The notes under the pieces: model-generated | The model's database searches: none | Seen by the model: the letters and a program-made list of their open reading frames with translations, nothing else | What the model was told of the DNA's origin: nothing | Shown: positions 14,633-22,794 of the stretch, one piece after another | Layout: each line of letters starts with the position of its first letter | Position numbering within the stretch: the first letter of the stretch is position 1 | NCBI GenBank assembly: GCA_024243835.1 | Contig: JALPMN010000592.1 | Span: 1-26,209, forward strand | Reading direction: 5' to 3' | Origin: Enteropsectra breve | Lineage: Eukaryota; Microsporidia | DNA length: 26,209 bases | Translations under genes and position numbers: made by a program

Positions 14633-16357
14633 TTACTCGTTTTCTGCATTTATAAAATTTCTGTTTCTCGGGCATTTTCTCTTATCATGGCCAGGCTGTG
14701 CACATTTGCTATATGTTTTCCTCCTCCTCATACGAATCTCTGCTTGGGCCCTAATTCTTTCTCTGTTTGCCGGTCTGCCTCTTCTATTATGGGAGTAAGC
14801 GCTGGCAACAGAAATGGGAACCAAATTGTCAGTATCAATCATGGTGATGTATCCGCTGTAAACCTGTTTTAGAGCACCTACCATTCTTTTTTCAGAGATA
14901 AATTTATCTTTTACAGCATTGTCGACATTTATAATGGTGCAGGCATGAATGCATGGTAGCCCAAATTCCCTAGTGTACAGGCAGCTACATTCTCCATTTT
15001 CAGCATTGACAATTCTAGCCTGAGCGCAGCCTTCAACCTTTTGTACCTCAAACATATCAGAATTCGGTATTTTTGCCACTGACAGGAATCTCGCTTTATT
15101 TAGTAGTTCTTCTAGCTGAATTGCTAAAGTTTTATCAAGTTCTCCGTCTCTAAAAGTTTCCACTGATATAGAGTTTTTTAAAATATTAGCGTTGATAATT
15201 CGTGAAATCCCAATCATAATATCAAGAGGTTGCATTTTTCTCACAGAAGCTAGTGAGGAGTTGATAGCCTCTGCAACATTAGAAGTAATATGCCCAAAGC
15301 GCGGTACAGGGAAGAAAGCAGATGCCCAATTTTGTCTGGGTATACTGCGAATGTATCCAGCAACAGCAGGTCCTTTGTCATTTTCAATTTGTGTCATGTA
15401 ATTTTCAAATTCACATGGGCTATATACTCTTGCAGCAGGCCACAGCTTGGGGCATGAGCGCCTATATCTCGAGACAATATTTCTTTCAATATGCGCAAGA
15501 CAAAAAGAATGCGAGGCCGATGGTACTATAGCCTGAATGGCATTTTCGAGGCCCTTTTCCCTATCGCTTATTATAACTAAATTACGAGCATTATTTAATA
15601 GAAGGCTTTCATTCAGCAGCTGTAGAAATTTTGTCCAGTATTCCTCATTCTCAGAGGGTGCTATAGCATATCCTATGATTATGCCTTTGTTGTGCCCTGT
15701 TATCGCTGTGGCAACCATAATTATTCCTTTATATTTCCCTTTGGTGTGGCATGCATCCAATGTAAATATCGGTAATGTATTTTGAAAAGTGTTATATGCA
15801 TATGACGGTATTAACGCACAGTATTTAAATGACATTGTTCCATCTTCGTTTTCTTGGTTTAAATAGTCGATTCTTGTGCCATTTTGAACACGGCATACTT
15901 CGAGCAACCACGGATGAATAAGAGAAAAAGATCTTTCCTCATTTTGAATTCTTCCCTGTCTTAAATGACGTAATCCTGCATAGGCTTTGTTAAATGTTGT
16001 GGTTATTCCACAATTGTTGATTAAAAATTGTTGACAGTCTTTTGTACTCAGATTTGAAACTGTATTTTCTACTTTTCTTATATGCATGGCAACTAACTTA
16101 TTTTTGATACAAGATCTTTGTGTATTGCAGCTGTGCTGATCAAATGCTGTAACTTCATATAGATGTTTCTTGTTTCTTTTGACCTCAAATTTGAATGAAC
16201 ACTCTAGATCTATACATTTCATTAGATAAACATATTTATTGCTCTGTATTACTTTACCTGTTCTTTGAGAACTTAAATTATATGAGTATGCAAACAGGCT
16301 TATCTCTTCTCTTGTTGCAAATATTTTTTTTGTATTCTCTTCGTTGCCCAACATCAT
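14633..16357 (-). CDS. MULE transposase with SWIM zinc finger
   Basis: Cut-and-paste transposase of the Mutator-like superfamily, 574 residues. The N-terminal Mutator-type DNA-binding zinc domain has ligands C48, C53, H75 and C77. A MULE DDE domain follows, with D201 (FTLDACHTKGKYKG), D265 (ISDREKGLENA), the C286-x2-H289 insertion (CLAHIERN) and probable third acidic residue E363 (TSNVAEAINSSL). A SWIM finger has C457-x-C459-x9-C469-x-H471. A C-terminal zinc knuckle (YSKCAQPGHDKRKC) has Tyr where the first Cys is expected. The frame opens at a TTG at 16387, but tandem ATGs at 16357 and 16354 give the first Met. No internal stop or frameshift is present, so the gene looks recently functional. 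The flanking arms are its likely binding sites. Confidence 0.93.
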   Translation of the reverse strand: MMLGNEENTKKIFATREEISLFAYSYNLSSQRTGKVIQSNKYVYLMKCIDLECSFKFEVKRNKKHLYEVTAFDQHSCNTQRSCIKNKLVAMHIRKVENTVSNLSTKDCQQFLINNCGITTTFNKAYAGLRHLRQGRIQNEERSFSLIHPWLLEVCRVQNGTRIDYLNQENEDGTMSFKYCALIPSYAYNTFQNTLPIFTLDACHTKGKYKGIIMVATAITGHNKGIIIGYAIAPSENEEYWTKFLQLLNESLLLNNARNLVIISDREKGLENAIQAIVPSASHSFCLAHIERNIVSRYRRSCPKLWPAARVYSPCEFENYMTQIENDKGPAVAGYIRSIPRQNWASAFFPVPRFGHITSNVAEAINSSLASVRKMQPLDIMIGISRIINANILKNSISVETFRDGELDKTLAIQLEELLNKARFLSVAKIPNSDMFEVQKVEGCAQARIVNAENGECSCLYTREFGLPCIHACTIINVDNAVKDKFISEKRMVGALKQVYSGYITMIDTDNLVPISVASAYSHNRRGRPANRERIRAQAEIRMRRRKTYSKCAQPGHDKRKCPRNRNFINAENE

Positions 16358-16412
16358 ACCCGTCTCAGAAAAATTTTTAATAATCAAATTTTTGTTGCAA
16401 TCTTTATAATGG

Positions 16413-16630
16413 AAGATTTTTGTAATTTTTTGTCTTTTTTTATATTTTTCTAAATTTTGAATATCTCAGTTTTATAGTTTAATAAAATATTCGCAGGAGC
16501 ATAATATTTTTGCAAAAGATTTTTTAGTTTCTATATATTTTTGTAATTTATTTTATGAATCATATATTTTCATAGAAAATCTTTTGCTTTTATATTTTTG
16601 TAAATATTCTTTAATTTTTATATATTTCTA
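16413..16630 (-). repeat. Right-arm array of ~30-bp spaced transposon motifs
   Basis: On the plus strand the complementary core (atattttt-like) starts at about 16413, 16442, 16475, 16504, 16535, 16564, 16592 and 16622, with spacings of 28-33 bp. This is the same motif and period as the left arm in opposite orientation, so the two arrays are symmetric about the transposase gene. The outermost motif lies about 180 bp upstream of the ATG of the secreted-protein gene. Confidence 0.7.
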
Positions 16631-16670
16631 TAATATTTATTTGGCATTTTACAAAACCATAATCTGCCCT

Positions 16671-16808
16671 TTTTTAAATAGCAATACTGGTGGCTAATGG
16701 ACTATAAGCCCATTATGATTCGTTTAAAGAATTAAAGGGGAATAGAATTACTATTGGTGCATATATTTTCAAGAAAGGCTATTGGCTGCTGATGATTTAA
16801 ATATTAAA
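16671..16808 (+). promoter_or_regulatory. Upstream region of the secreted-protein gene
   Basis: About 140 bp between the transposon's right arm and the first ATG. It contains a small inverted repeat (taatgg at 16696 and ccatta near 16716) and an aaagggg tract ending at 16740, about 70 bp before the start. With the transposon so close, part of this gene's promoter may be element-derived. No specific control site can be assigned. Confidence 0.3.
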
Positions 16809-17744
16809 ATGGAAAGTCATGCAATGATTCGCAGCATAAGATCAAGCATCTATATATTAGCACTAGTCCTTTTAAATGCCAACGCAGAAGAAGCGAAAAA
16901 TGACATTAACTTCACACCTCTTGATCCTAGTTTTGCAATGCTTCAATTCCCAGGGCCCGGAGAAGTGAGTGTTATACGCCAAAATATGTACGGTGAATCA
17001 ACATTTTCGTTGAGAAAACTGAATCTTATTGTCAGTGGTGCATATAGGGGATGGGAGCCTGTATTTCACGGAACAGACCTTTATTTTGGAGGCGAAGGCT
17101 ACAGCATAGAGCCGGAGAAATGCTCAAGCTACAGAACAATTCCACTCTTAGTTACTGTTTATTATCCTGACGTGGCTGAAGTTTGTACTTATTTTTTTGA
17201 ATCAGAGGGAGGCAAGAGGGTGCTTAAGAATAAAGAACGGGCAAGCGATCCATATGCTAATGCTGTGTGGAAGTTTGTAAAAAGGGGAACAAGGCTTAAT
17301 ATGCTAAATTCCATGCCTCTTGATCTTAATTTTGTAAGGTATGAATTTCCGCAGCCTAGCGAGGTAAAAGTTTCGCTTTCACTTTACACTGAAGGGTCAG
17401 AGTATAATTTAGAATATTTTTTTATCGTGACAGGAAAATATCGGGGATGGGAGCCTGAGGTTGTTGGAGAAAACATTTATTTTGGGGGAGAAGGTTACAG
17501 CACAAAACCACGGGGTGGTCTTGTTGACATGAGGGTTCCACTTACAATCAATGTTTTATATTTTGATGTTGAAGAAGTATGTATTTATAAGTTTGAGCCT
17601 AAAAATGGCAAGATGGAGCTTAAGAAAACTGAAAGGCAAATATTGTATGGTCTTTCAGAAGTTCAGAGATATGATAAACATAAGGAAGAGCTTAAGGTGT
17701 ATAATTCTGAGGAATTAGCTAGGGAACTCCAAGCAAGCTTTTGA
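16809..17744 (+). CDS. Probable secreted protein with two tandem GWEP/FGGEGYS domains
   Basis: 311 residues. Residues 1-26 form a signal peptide: basic RSIRSS, then the hydrophobic IYILALVLL, and a plausible cleavage after ANA. Two copies of one roughly 110-residue domain follow. Copy 1 contains LDPSFAMLQFP, YRGWEPVFHGTDLYFGGEGY and VPDVAEVC-like elements (PDVAEVCTYFFE). Copy 2 contains LDLNFVRYEFP, YRGWEPEVVGENIYFGGEGY and FDVEEVCIYKFE. Each copy has a single Cys in the VxEVC position. A short charged tail ends ELQASF, and there is no membrane anchor. The frame opens at a TTG at 16782; ATG codons at 16809 and 16824 both keep the leader. I do not recognise the domain. It looks beta-rich and might bind a surface or host ligand, but that is inference. 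Confidence 0.88.
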   Translation: MESHAMIRSIRSSIYILALVLLNANAEEAKNDINFTPLDPSFAMLQFPGPGEVSVIRQNMYGESTFSLRKLNLIVSGAYRGWEPVFHGTDLYFGGEGYSIEPEKCSSYRTIPLLVTVYYPDVAEVCTYFFESEGGKRVLKNKERASDPYANAVWKFVKRGTRLNMLNSMPLDLNFVRYEFPQPSEVKVSLSLYTEGSEYNLEYFFIVTGKYRGWEPEVVGENIYFGGEGYSTKPRGGLVDMRVPLTINVLYFDVEEVCIYKFEPKNGKMELKKTERQILYGLSEVQRYDKHKEELKVYNSEELARELQASF

Positions 17745-17809
17745 TGGTTAAAGTAAAGCATTTTTCGCTTATGAAGTTTTTAAAATTTTTAAACAAAGTT
17801 TTGTTCCAT

Positions 17810-19894
17810 TTAATCAACATACAAATCATCAACAATACGCTCAACAAAGTCCAAACGCACTTCTTCACGTAATTCTATGTCAATTTCATTGTCTTTTTTT
17901 TTCATACACCACCGTAAAACATTGTTCTGCAGGGCGTTCTTTGCTAGCTGATTCTTTTCCAATATCCTTATGCTTATTATGATTTTCAAATTACCTCTTG
18001 AATGCTCTTGCGCGGCACCAATCTCTGTAAAAATACTGAATAGTCCCCTGTTCAAATCTCCACATCCCTTCTCCAGCAATTTATTGAATGAGCAGCTTAT
18101 TAAAATCCGGCCGTTCTCGGGGCCCAAGAGCCTGAATGCATTTTTCAAGCTCTCTTCTACTTTATCATCGTCAGGCCTTATGGTTATGAATACTCTCTTT
18201 GCCGATGGATTATCTACCAATTCGAAGTTGCTGCTCTTTGATGCAAGAGGTATGTTGTTATCAGCACTAAAAGTCTGAAATATAAATTTCTCATATACTC
18301 CGGTTGATTTTAGGGCCAAGAATTCTTTTTTAAGCACAGGCATAGAGTCTTGTGTCTTCACAACATAATAATGGAACCTGTAATTTATGATTATTAATTT
18401 GAGCCGTATCTGCTCATTACTTATTTCCTTATTTATATTCTTAATCACTTCTGACAGAGGAACAACAGATTGTGTACCTAAAATAAAGACTACTTCCTCA
18501 AGCTGGTTTTTATCCAAAAGCTGAGAGAGCTGAAGGGCACACACCGGGCTGCCCGCAAAACCAATAATGCTTTTCTTAAGCTCACAAGGAAAAGTAAAGA
18601 GGTACCTGATATTGCTAAGATTAATAGCAAAACTCTCGCACAACAGCCCCAGATGCCTGAATTTCTTAGTTTTAAGGGCATCTAAAATCTTCTTTGACAA
18701 AGTATTGTAACCAATTATACTAAAAGATGTTACATTTCGAATAATGTCAGCGTTTTCGATAAGTACCGCCTCTATGATTTCCAAAAATGAATCGCATTCC
18801 AAAGCGACAAAAGAAACCTGTTCCGATGCCTCCATTTCGATATCCTCAAGGAACTTGAAGACTCGAATTAAAGAAGTAAAGAAATGTTTCTGCCCAATAC
18901 CAAATGCTTCATGGCACAGTGCCTTAAGCTGGTTGATTTTGTAGAATGCCGTTAAAAGATCAAATACTCGGAACACCGAGGCTCGTTCAAATGCCGAATT
19001 TTCGAATGCAGCGCATGGTCGAAGAGTGAGTGTTCCATCTATTCGTGACCCATAGCCAAATAATTCGTTGTCTTTGCCTATAAAAATATCTGTAAGTCGT
19101 TCATTTTCCTGCTTTATTTCGATAATTGTGATAACCGCTTTCTCCAAGGTACATCCTTCAAGAGCCTCTATTAATTCTAGTATATTAAGCGAATGCTTTT
19201 TGTCTGACAGTAAGGCATTCTTACAGTCTTGCAGGCAATTTGCATGGTGCATGGCTATTGCAAGATTAATTGCAAAAAGTATATTGCACTCCATAACAAC
19301 GTGTCTTCTCTGAGAGTCGGCGGTATCCCGAAGGAATATGTCAGCATGAGAGCCTTCTGAATACTTTAAGAGAGAATACGCATTGATTAGATCACTCAGA
19401 TTCTCTTGCAGCACAATGATTCTATCGTGTATTAGTTCTCTACGCATTCGCAATATGATTTTAAGCCAGTGAATCTCAATAGAATCTGAAATCTGAAACC
19501 TCTTTTCACCCGCCTGTTTTATTTCAACATAAACTTTGTTAGTATAAAGCCCCCTTTGCTCTTCCAACTTTCTTAACTGCTCAGAAAAGTTTTCAGGCGT
19601 GTCATCGTATTTGCAGGCCTCCTTTCTGATTGCTTCTCTTACTTTTGTTACAATCAAAAGATTAGTGCTAAGTGCGATGTTCTGATTGAATATTTCATTG
19701 CTGGAGGACTGTGATTCCATGTTGCAATTTAGCAGCGCACTACTGCAGATTATTTCGCTGTATTCACAATCCTGAAGCTTTCCATGCTTGTTGTACAGAG
19801 TAAACGCCAGTGAATGGTCTATGTTTCTCGAGAGCTCAAGAACTTCTAGTGACCATGCCAGGTTTACTAACGATGTTGCAATATAAAAAAGCAT
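17810..19894 (-). CDS. Paralogue B of the ~700-residue LRR-like family, with leader
   Basis: 694 residues, homologous to products A and C. The N terminus MLFYIATSLVNLAWS looks like a short signal peptide, suggesting entry to the secretory pathway. Family blocks in order are: LRMRRELI near 150; GSHADIFL; VMECNILFAINLAIAMH; LFGYG followed by DGTLTLRP and AF; ASVFRVFDLLTAF; QLKALCHE; SFSIIGYNTLSKKIL...HLGLL; then AGSPVCALQLSQLLDKNQLEEVVF. The last residues, ERIVDDLYVD, match the hydrophobic/acidic tails of A and C. ATG 19894 is preceded by CAGGGTCTCTAAA, a GGG-type signal about 8-10 bases upstream. The gene is tandem with C (277 bp apart, same strand). Function unknown; the LRR-like centre suggests protein binding. 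Confidence 0.9.
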   Translation of the reverse strand: MLFYIATSLVNLAWSLEVLELSRNIDHSLAFTLYNKHGKLQDCEYSEIICSSALLNCNMESQSSSNEIFNQNIALSTNLLIVTKVREAIRKEACKYDDTPENFSEQLRKLEEQRGLYTNKVYVEIKQAGEKRFQISDSIEIHWLKIILRMRRELIHDRIIVLQENLSDLINAYSLLKYSEGSHADIFLRDTADSQRRHVVMECNILFAINLAIAMHHANCLQDCKNALLSDKKHSLNILELIEALEGCTLEKAVITIIEIKQENERLTDIFIGKDNELFGYGSRIDGTLTLRPCAAFENSAFERASVFRVFDLLTAFYKINQLKALCHEAFGIGQKHFFTSLIRVFKFLEDIEMEASEQVSFVALECDSFLEIIEAVLIENADIIRNVTSFSIIGYNTLSKKILDALKTKKFRHLGLLCESFAINLSNIRYLFTFPCELKKSIIGFAGSPVCALQLSQLLDKNQLEEVVFILGTQSVVPLSEVIKNINKEISNEQIRLKLIIINYRFHYYVVKTQDSMPVLKKEFLALKSTGVYEKFIFQTFSADNNIPLASKSSNFELVDNPSAKRVFITIRPDDDKVEESLKNAFRLLGPENGRILISCSFNKLLEKGCGDLNRGLFSIFTEIGAAQEHSRGNLKIIISIRILEKNQLAKNALQNNVLRWCMKKKDNEIDIELREEVRLDFVERIVDDLYVD

Positions 19895-20171
19895 TTTAGA
19901 GACCCTGAAAACTTAAAATTTTTAATGAAAAAAGATAAAGGTAAAAGAAAAATATTATAGTTTTTGTTGTAAAATAAAGCTTCATATTCTAAGTGCAATA
20001 TTCCTAAGCACGAACAAATGTATGTAAAATGTCTTTATAACTTTTGGCCTATATTTGTAATTTTATTGATTCATAATCAGATATCGGCAGCATAATACCC
20101 TTATTTTGCTGATAACCTAAAGCAGACACATTATTAATATAATAGCATAATGAAGTGTATAAAAAGCTATT
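19895..20171. other. Intergenic region between paralogues B and C
   Basis: 277 bp, AT-rich, holding the promoter of B and the 3' flank of C. It contains an imperfect inverted repeat (20082-20095 with 20101-20114, 11 of 14 positions pairing around a tacc-type loop). It also contains a stretch at 20133-20158 resembling DNA upstream of paralogue A. No RNA gene or further frame was seen. Confidence 0.45.
20082..20114. repeat. Imperfect hairpin between paralogues C and B
   Basis: tatcggcagcataa pairs with ttattttgctgata with three mismatches and a five-base spacer. It lies about 60 bp past the stop of C and 190 bp upstream of the ATG of B. It could form an RNA hairpin in the 3' end of C or be an operator for B. 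The evidence is sequence symmetry only. Confidence 0.35.
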
Positions 20172-22349
20172 TTAATCAATTGAAATGCTTTTTATCAGTT
20201 CGCCAACAAATGATGGATATTGCTGCTGCTCTAAGCCTACTTTTAGATATGGATGCCTATTATTTTGCATTTTGACAATTTCCTTGAAATGTTCATTCTG
20301 TTCTAATTCCCTTTCGTTGTGTGCTGCCAGAGTTCTGGGCTGCATCACAAGTTCAAATGAAATTCCCGAATACATTCGTGTCACTTGTTCTGGTATTGCA
20401 CAGCTCAGCGTTCTGATGATATCAGCACACCCAAGCACGTTTATCTCTATGCGCCCACCATCCAAAGAAGCAACTGATACTGCGTTATACAAAGCTGCAT
20501 AAGGAATATACTGCCCTTCAGATACGTAAAATCTTATTCTTTTGATTGCATCTTGTGCAAAACCCGCATCACTGTAGAATTCAGAGCCCAGGATAAGCAT
20601 CTGTGCCTTGCATATGCTGAAAATAATCTTTTCGTGTGATCCCATTACCTGTAGGCTGAATGCCTCTTTGGTCAAAAATCGTTTTTCCTCAATAGTTCTT
20701 AAATTATACTGGTAGAACTTATAAATAATAGCCATAGTCTCCAGCTCAATGTGTTTTTCAAGCTGCACTGCACTTTCAATTGAATACCCATGGAAATATG
20801 TCCTCATGAGATTCAACTCTTCTTCATTTCCAGCAAACCAGTCATAGTACACATGCTCATTCTGCAAACCTCTTATAAAAATGCCTTCTTTCAGTTGGTT
20901 TTCTTTCAACAGCTTGGATATCAGATAAATACAGGTAGGGCTGCTTTTGTAGCTCGTAATGCTATCCGAGATGACAGAAGATCCGGTAAAGAGCTTTAAT
21001 GTATAAAAACAGTCCTTGAAAAGATATTTTCCATAAAGGCCGAGCTGCTTGAAATTCGTCCATCTGAGCAGTGCTAATGCTTCATCTGAAAGCACATTGT
21101 ACCCAACAATGCTGAAATTTTGGAGTTTTCTAACTACCCTTCTATCAGTCAAAATCGCTTTTAATACGGAATTTATGGGTGTTTCTGAATTATCGCATTC
21201 TTCTTCATAGACTCCTTTAAGGGACTCCTCCAGCTCAACATCGTTAATCGATGGAAATACTCTTAATATTGATAGGTAAAACTGTGCCAAGTTTTCTGCC
21301 ATTTCTTCATGGCATACTGCACGAAGATGAACGATACTGGGAAATGCCGTCATGCAATCAAATACTTTGAATGCAGATGCCACACAGTGCTTTTCGGTGC
21401 CAAATGCAAATTTGGGTTTTAGCAAAAAGAATCCTGAGCGATGGAGCCCAAACCCAAAAGCCTGTCCTGCATGGCTTACAACTATATCACTGATTTTATT
21501 ATCCATGGAGTAAGTAATGTCTATTATGGAAATAACCGCGCATACGTATTTGAAGGGTTTCATTGCATTTAGAAATCTTGCCAAATATTTGTCGCTCTTG
21601 CAGTCTTTGTGGGTCTCAGGATTCATCAGAACACTTTTGTACTTGGAAAAATAATCCAATCTTTTCAAGTTAATGGCTATATTAATGGCAAATAGTGTGT
21701 TTCGTTCCATTAGGATGTGGGTTGGAGTGCTGTAGTAGTGTTCACCGATGAAAACATCTGTATACGAGCCATGTGCAAAAGCAAGATGTTCATACAGTTC
21801 CAAAATCTGCAATAGAGTTGATATGTTACAGACCCTTTTATGAATTAAGAGATTTTTGCGCATCTTAAAAACAATGTCAAGATGGCCTATATTGTATCCT
21901 TTGCCTAAGAACTTTTCTTTCTTCTTCAAGTTTTTAAGTGTGACAAAATCTGGATTTTCCTGCAGCAAAACTGCCGTTTTACGCTGCACATTTTGGTAAA
22001 AGCTCTCGGGTGATTCACTGCCTTTTCTCTCTGATTTGGCTACTTCCTCATAGGTATTAAGCACATTTGAGAACATGCTGTGCATCGAACGTATATGCTC
22101 CGCTTTCTCTCCATCCTCATCCTGTTGCTTTGCGCACCCCATAAACCTGCTGCAGCTTCTTAAATCGCCGTAGTCATAGCTGTCCAGTGTTTCGCTTCCG
22201 TTAGTAATGGCAACCCTTATTTCATCGCCGAATACATAGTCGTTTGAGAAAACATACAGGGCTGCTGCATGGCACATGATCCAATACCCGTTTAACATGC
22301 GCATTGCGTCTAAGGTTTTTATGAAAAATATTTTTAAAAATTTACTCAT
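20172..22349 (-). CDS. Paralogue C of the ~700-residue LRR-like family
   Basis: 725 residues and the most diverged of the three. The blocks match A and B in order: FKMRKNLL near 168; GSYTDVFIG; LMERNTLFAINIAINLKRL; AFGFG-LHRSG-F-L-P-FAFG; ASAFKVFDCMTAFPSIVHLRAVCHE; NFSIVGYNVLSDEAL...QLGLYG; and a tail ending GELIKSISID. The first ATG (22349) follows an in-frame TTG and gives a Lys/Phe-rich start. A second possible start at 22304 (MRMLNGYWIMCHAAAL) would place a hydrophobic segment at the N terminus like a signal peptide. Either way a hydrophobic stretch at residues 18-35 precedes the mature part. Function unknown. C is upstream of B on the same strand, so the pair may be a tandem duplication. 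Confidence 0.88.
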   Translation of the reverse strand: MSKFLKIFFIKTLDAMRMLNGYWIMCHAAALYVFSNDYVFGDEIRVAITNGSETLDSYDYGDLRSCSRFMGCAKQQDEDGEKAEHIRSMHSMFSNVLNTYEEVAKSERKGSESPESFYQNVQRKTAVLLQENPDFVTLKNLKKKEKFLGKGYNIGHLDIVFKMRKNLLIHKRVCNISTLLQILELYEHLAFAHGSYTDVFIGEHYYSTPTHILMERNTLFAINIAINLKRLDYFSKYKSVLMNPETHKDCKSDKYLARFLNAMKPFKYVCAVISIIDITYSMDNKISDIVVSHAGQAFGFGLHRSGFFLLKPKFAFGTEKHCVASAFKVFDCMTAFPSIVHLRAVCHEEMAENLAQFYLSILRVFPSINDVELEESLKGVYEEECDNSETPINSVLKAILTDRRVVRKLQNFSIVGYNVLSDEALALLRWTNFKQLGLYGKYLFKDCFYTLKLFTGSSVISDSITSYKSSPTCIYLISKLLKENQLKEGIFIRGLQNEHVYYDWFAGNEEELNLMRTYFHGYSIESAVQLEKHIELETMAIIYKFYQYNLRTIEEKRFLTKEAFSLQVMGSHEKIIFSICKAQMLILGSEFYSDAGFAQDAIKRIRFYVSEGQYIPYAALYNAVSVASLDGGRIEINVLGCADIIRTLSCAIPEQVTRMYSGISFELVMQPRTLAAHNERELEQNEHFKEIVKMQNNRHPYLKVGLEQQQYPSFVGELIKSISID

Positions 22350-22794
22350 CAATGATGAGCCATTTCAGTTAGATGAGAATAACAAATTAGCTCATAAAAG
22401 TGATATTAAATATTTTATAAATTAGGGTTTTATTGAATAAGTACTATCTCTTCATGCTCTTCCTGTTGTGCGCGAGATAATATGAATATAAATTTAATTT
22501 GATTAATTAAAAAATTCTTTGCATTTTAAATCTATGTGATTTGCTGATATGAGGATTAATGAACACTATTATAGAAATTTTATCAATTAAACACATTATT
22601 CGATTTTGGACACATCTTTATTCTTCTAACCTTTATTTGTTGAAGCCTTTCAGAATGTCGTGCTAACTCATTTAATTTTACTATACAAAATAATTTCTGA
22701 AGAAATACCATAAAAATACACGCCCTTAATATGAGTCTTTCAATTGTTCTTGCATTCTTCCATTTGAAAAAATAAAATTCTTCAGCCTAACAAA
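22350..22794. other. Divergent intergenic region between paralogue C and the 70-residue gene
   Basis: 445 bp between two divergently transcribed genes, so it should contain both promoters. It is AT-rich with no RNA gene. A 14-codon frame (ATG at 22732, stop near 22776) ends about 20 bp before the small gene and could act as an upstream reading frame if transcription starts far enough back. A weak CCT-type start motif (cagcctaac) ends about four bases before the ATG at 22795. Confidence 0.45.

Larger units (their letters stand above)
14150..16670 (-). mobile_element. Mutator-like (MULE) DNA transposon
   Basis: An element of about 2.5 kb: one minus-strand transposase gene flanked by AT-rich arms that are imperfect inverted repeats of each other. 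The left arm (14252-14346), read forward, aligns with the reverse complement of the right arm (16531-16622), sharing ataaaaattaaag, an acaaaaatataaaa block and an aatatatga block. Both arms carry a motif (aaaaatat in the left, its complement in the right) recurring about every 30 bp. The exact ends and the target-site duplication could not be fixed: MULEs usually make 8-10 bp duplications and none was evident by eye. The boundaries given are where the periodic motif fades. It lies between paralogue A and the gene for the secreted two-domain protein. Confidence 0.75.
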
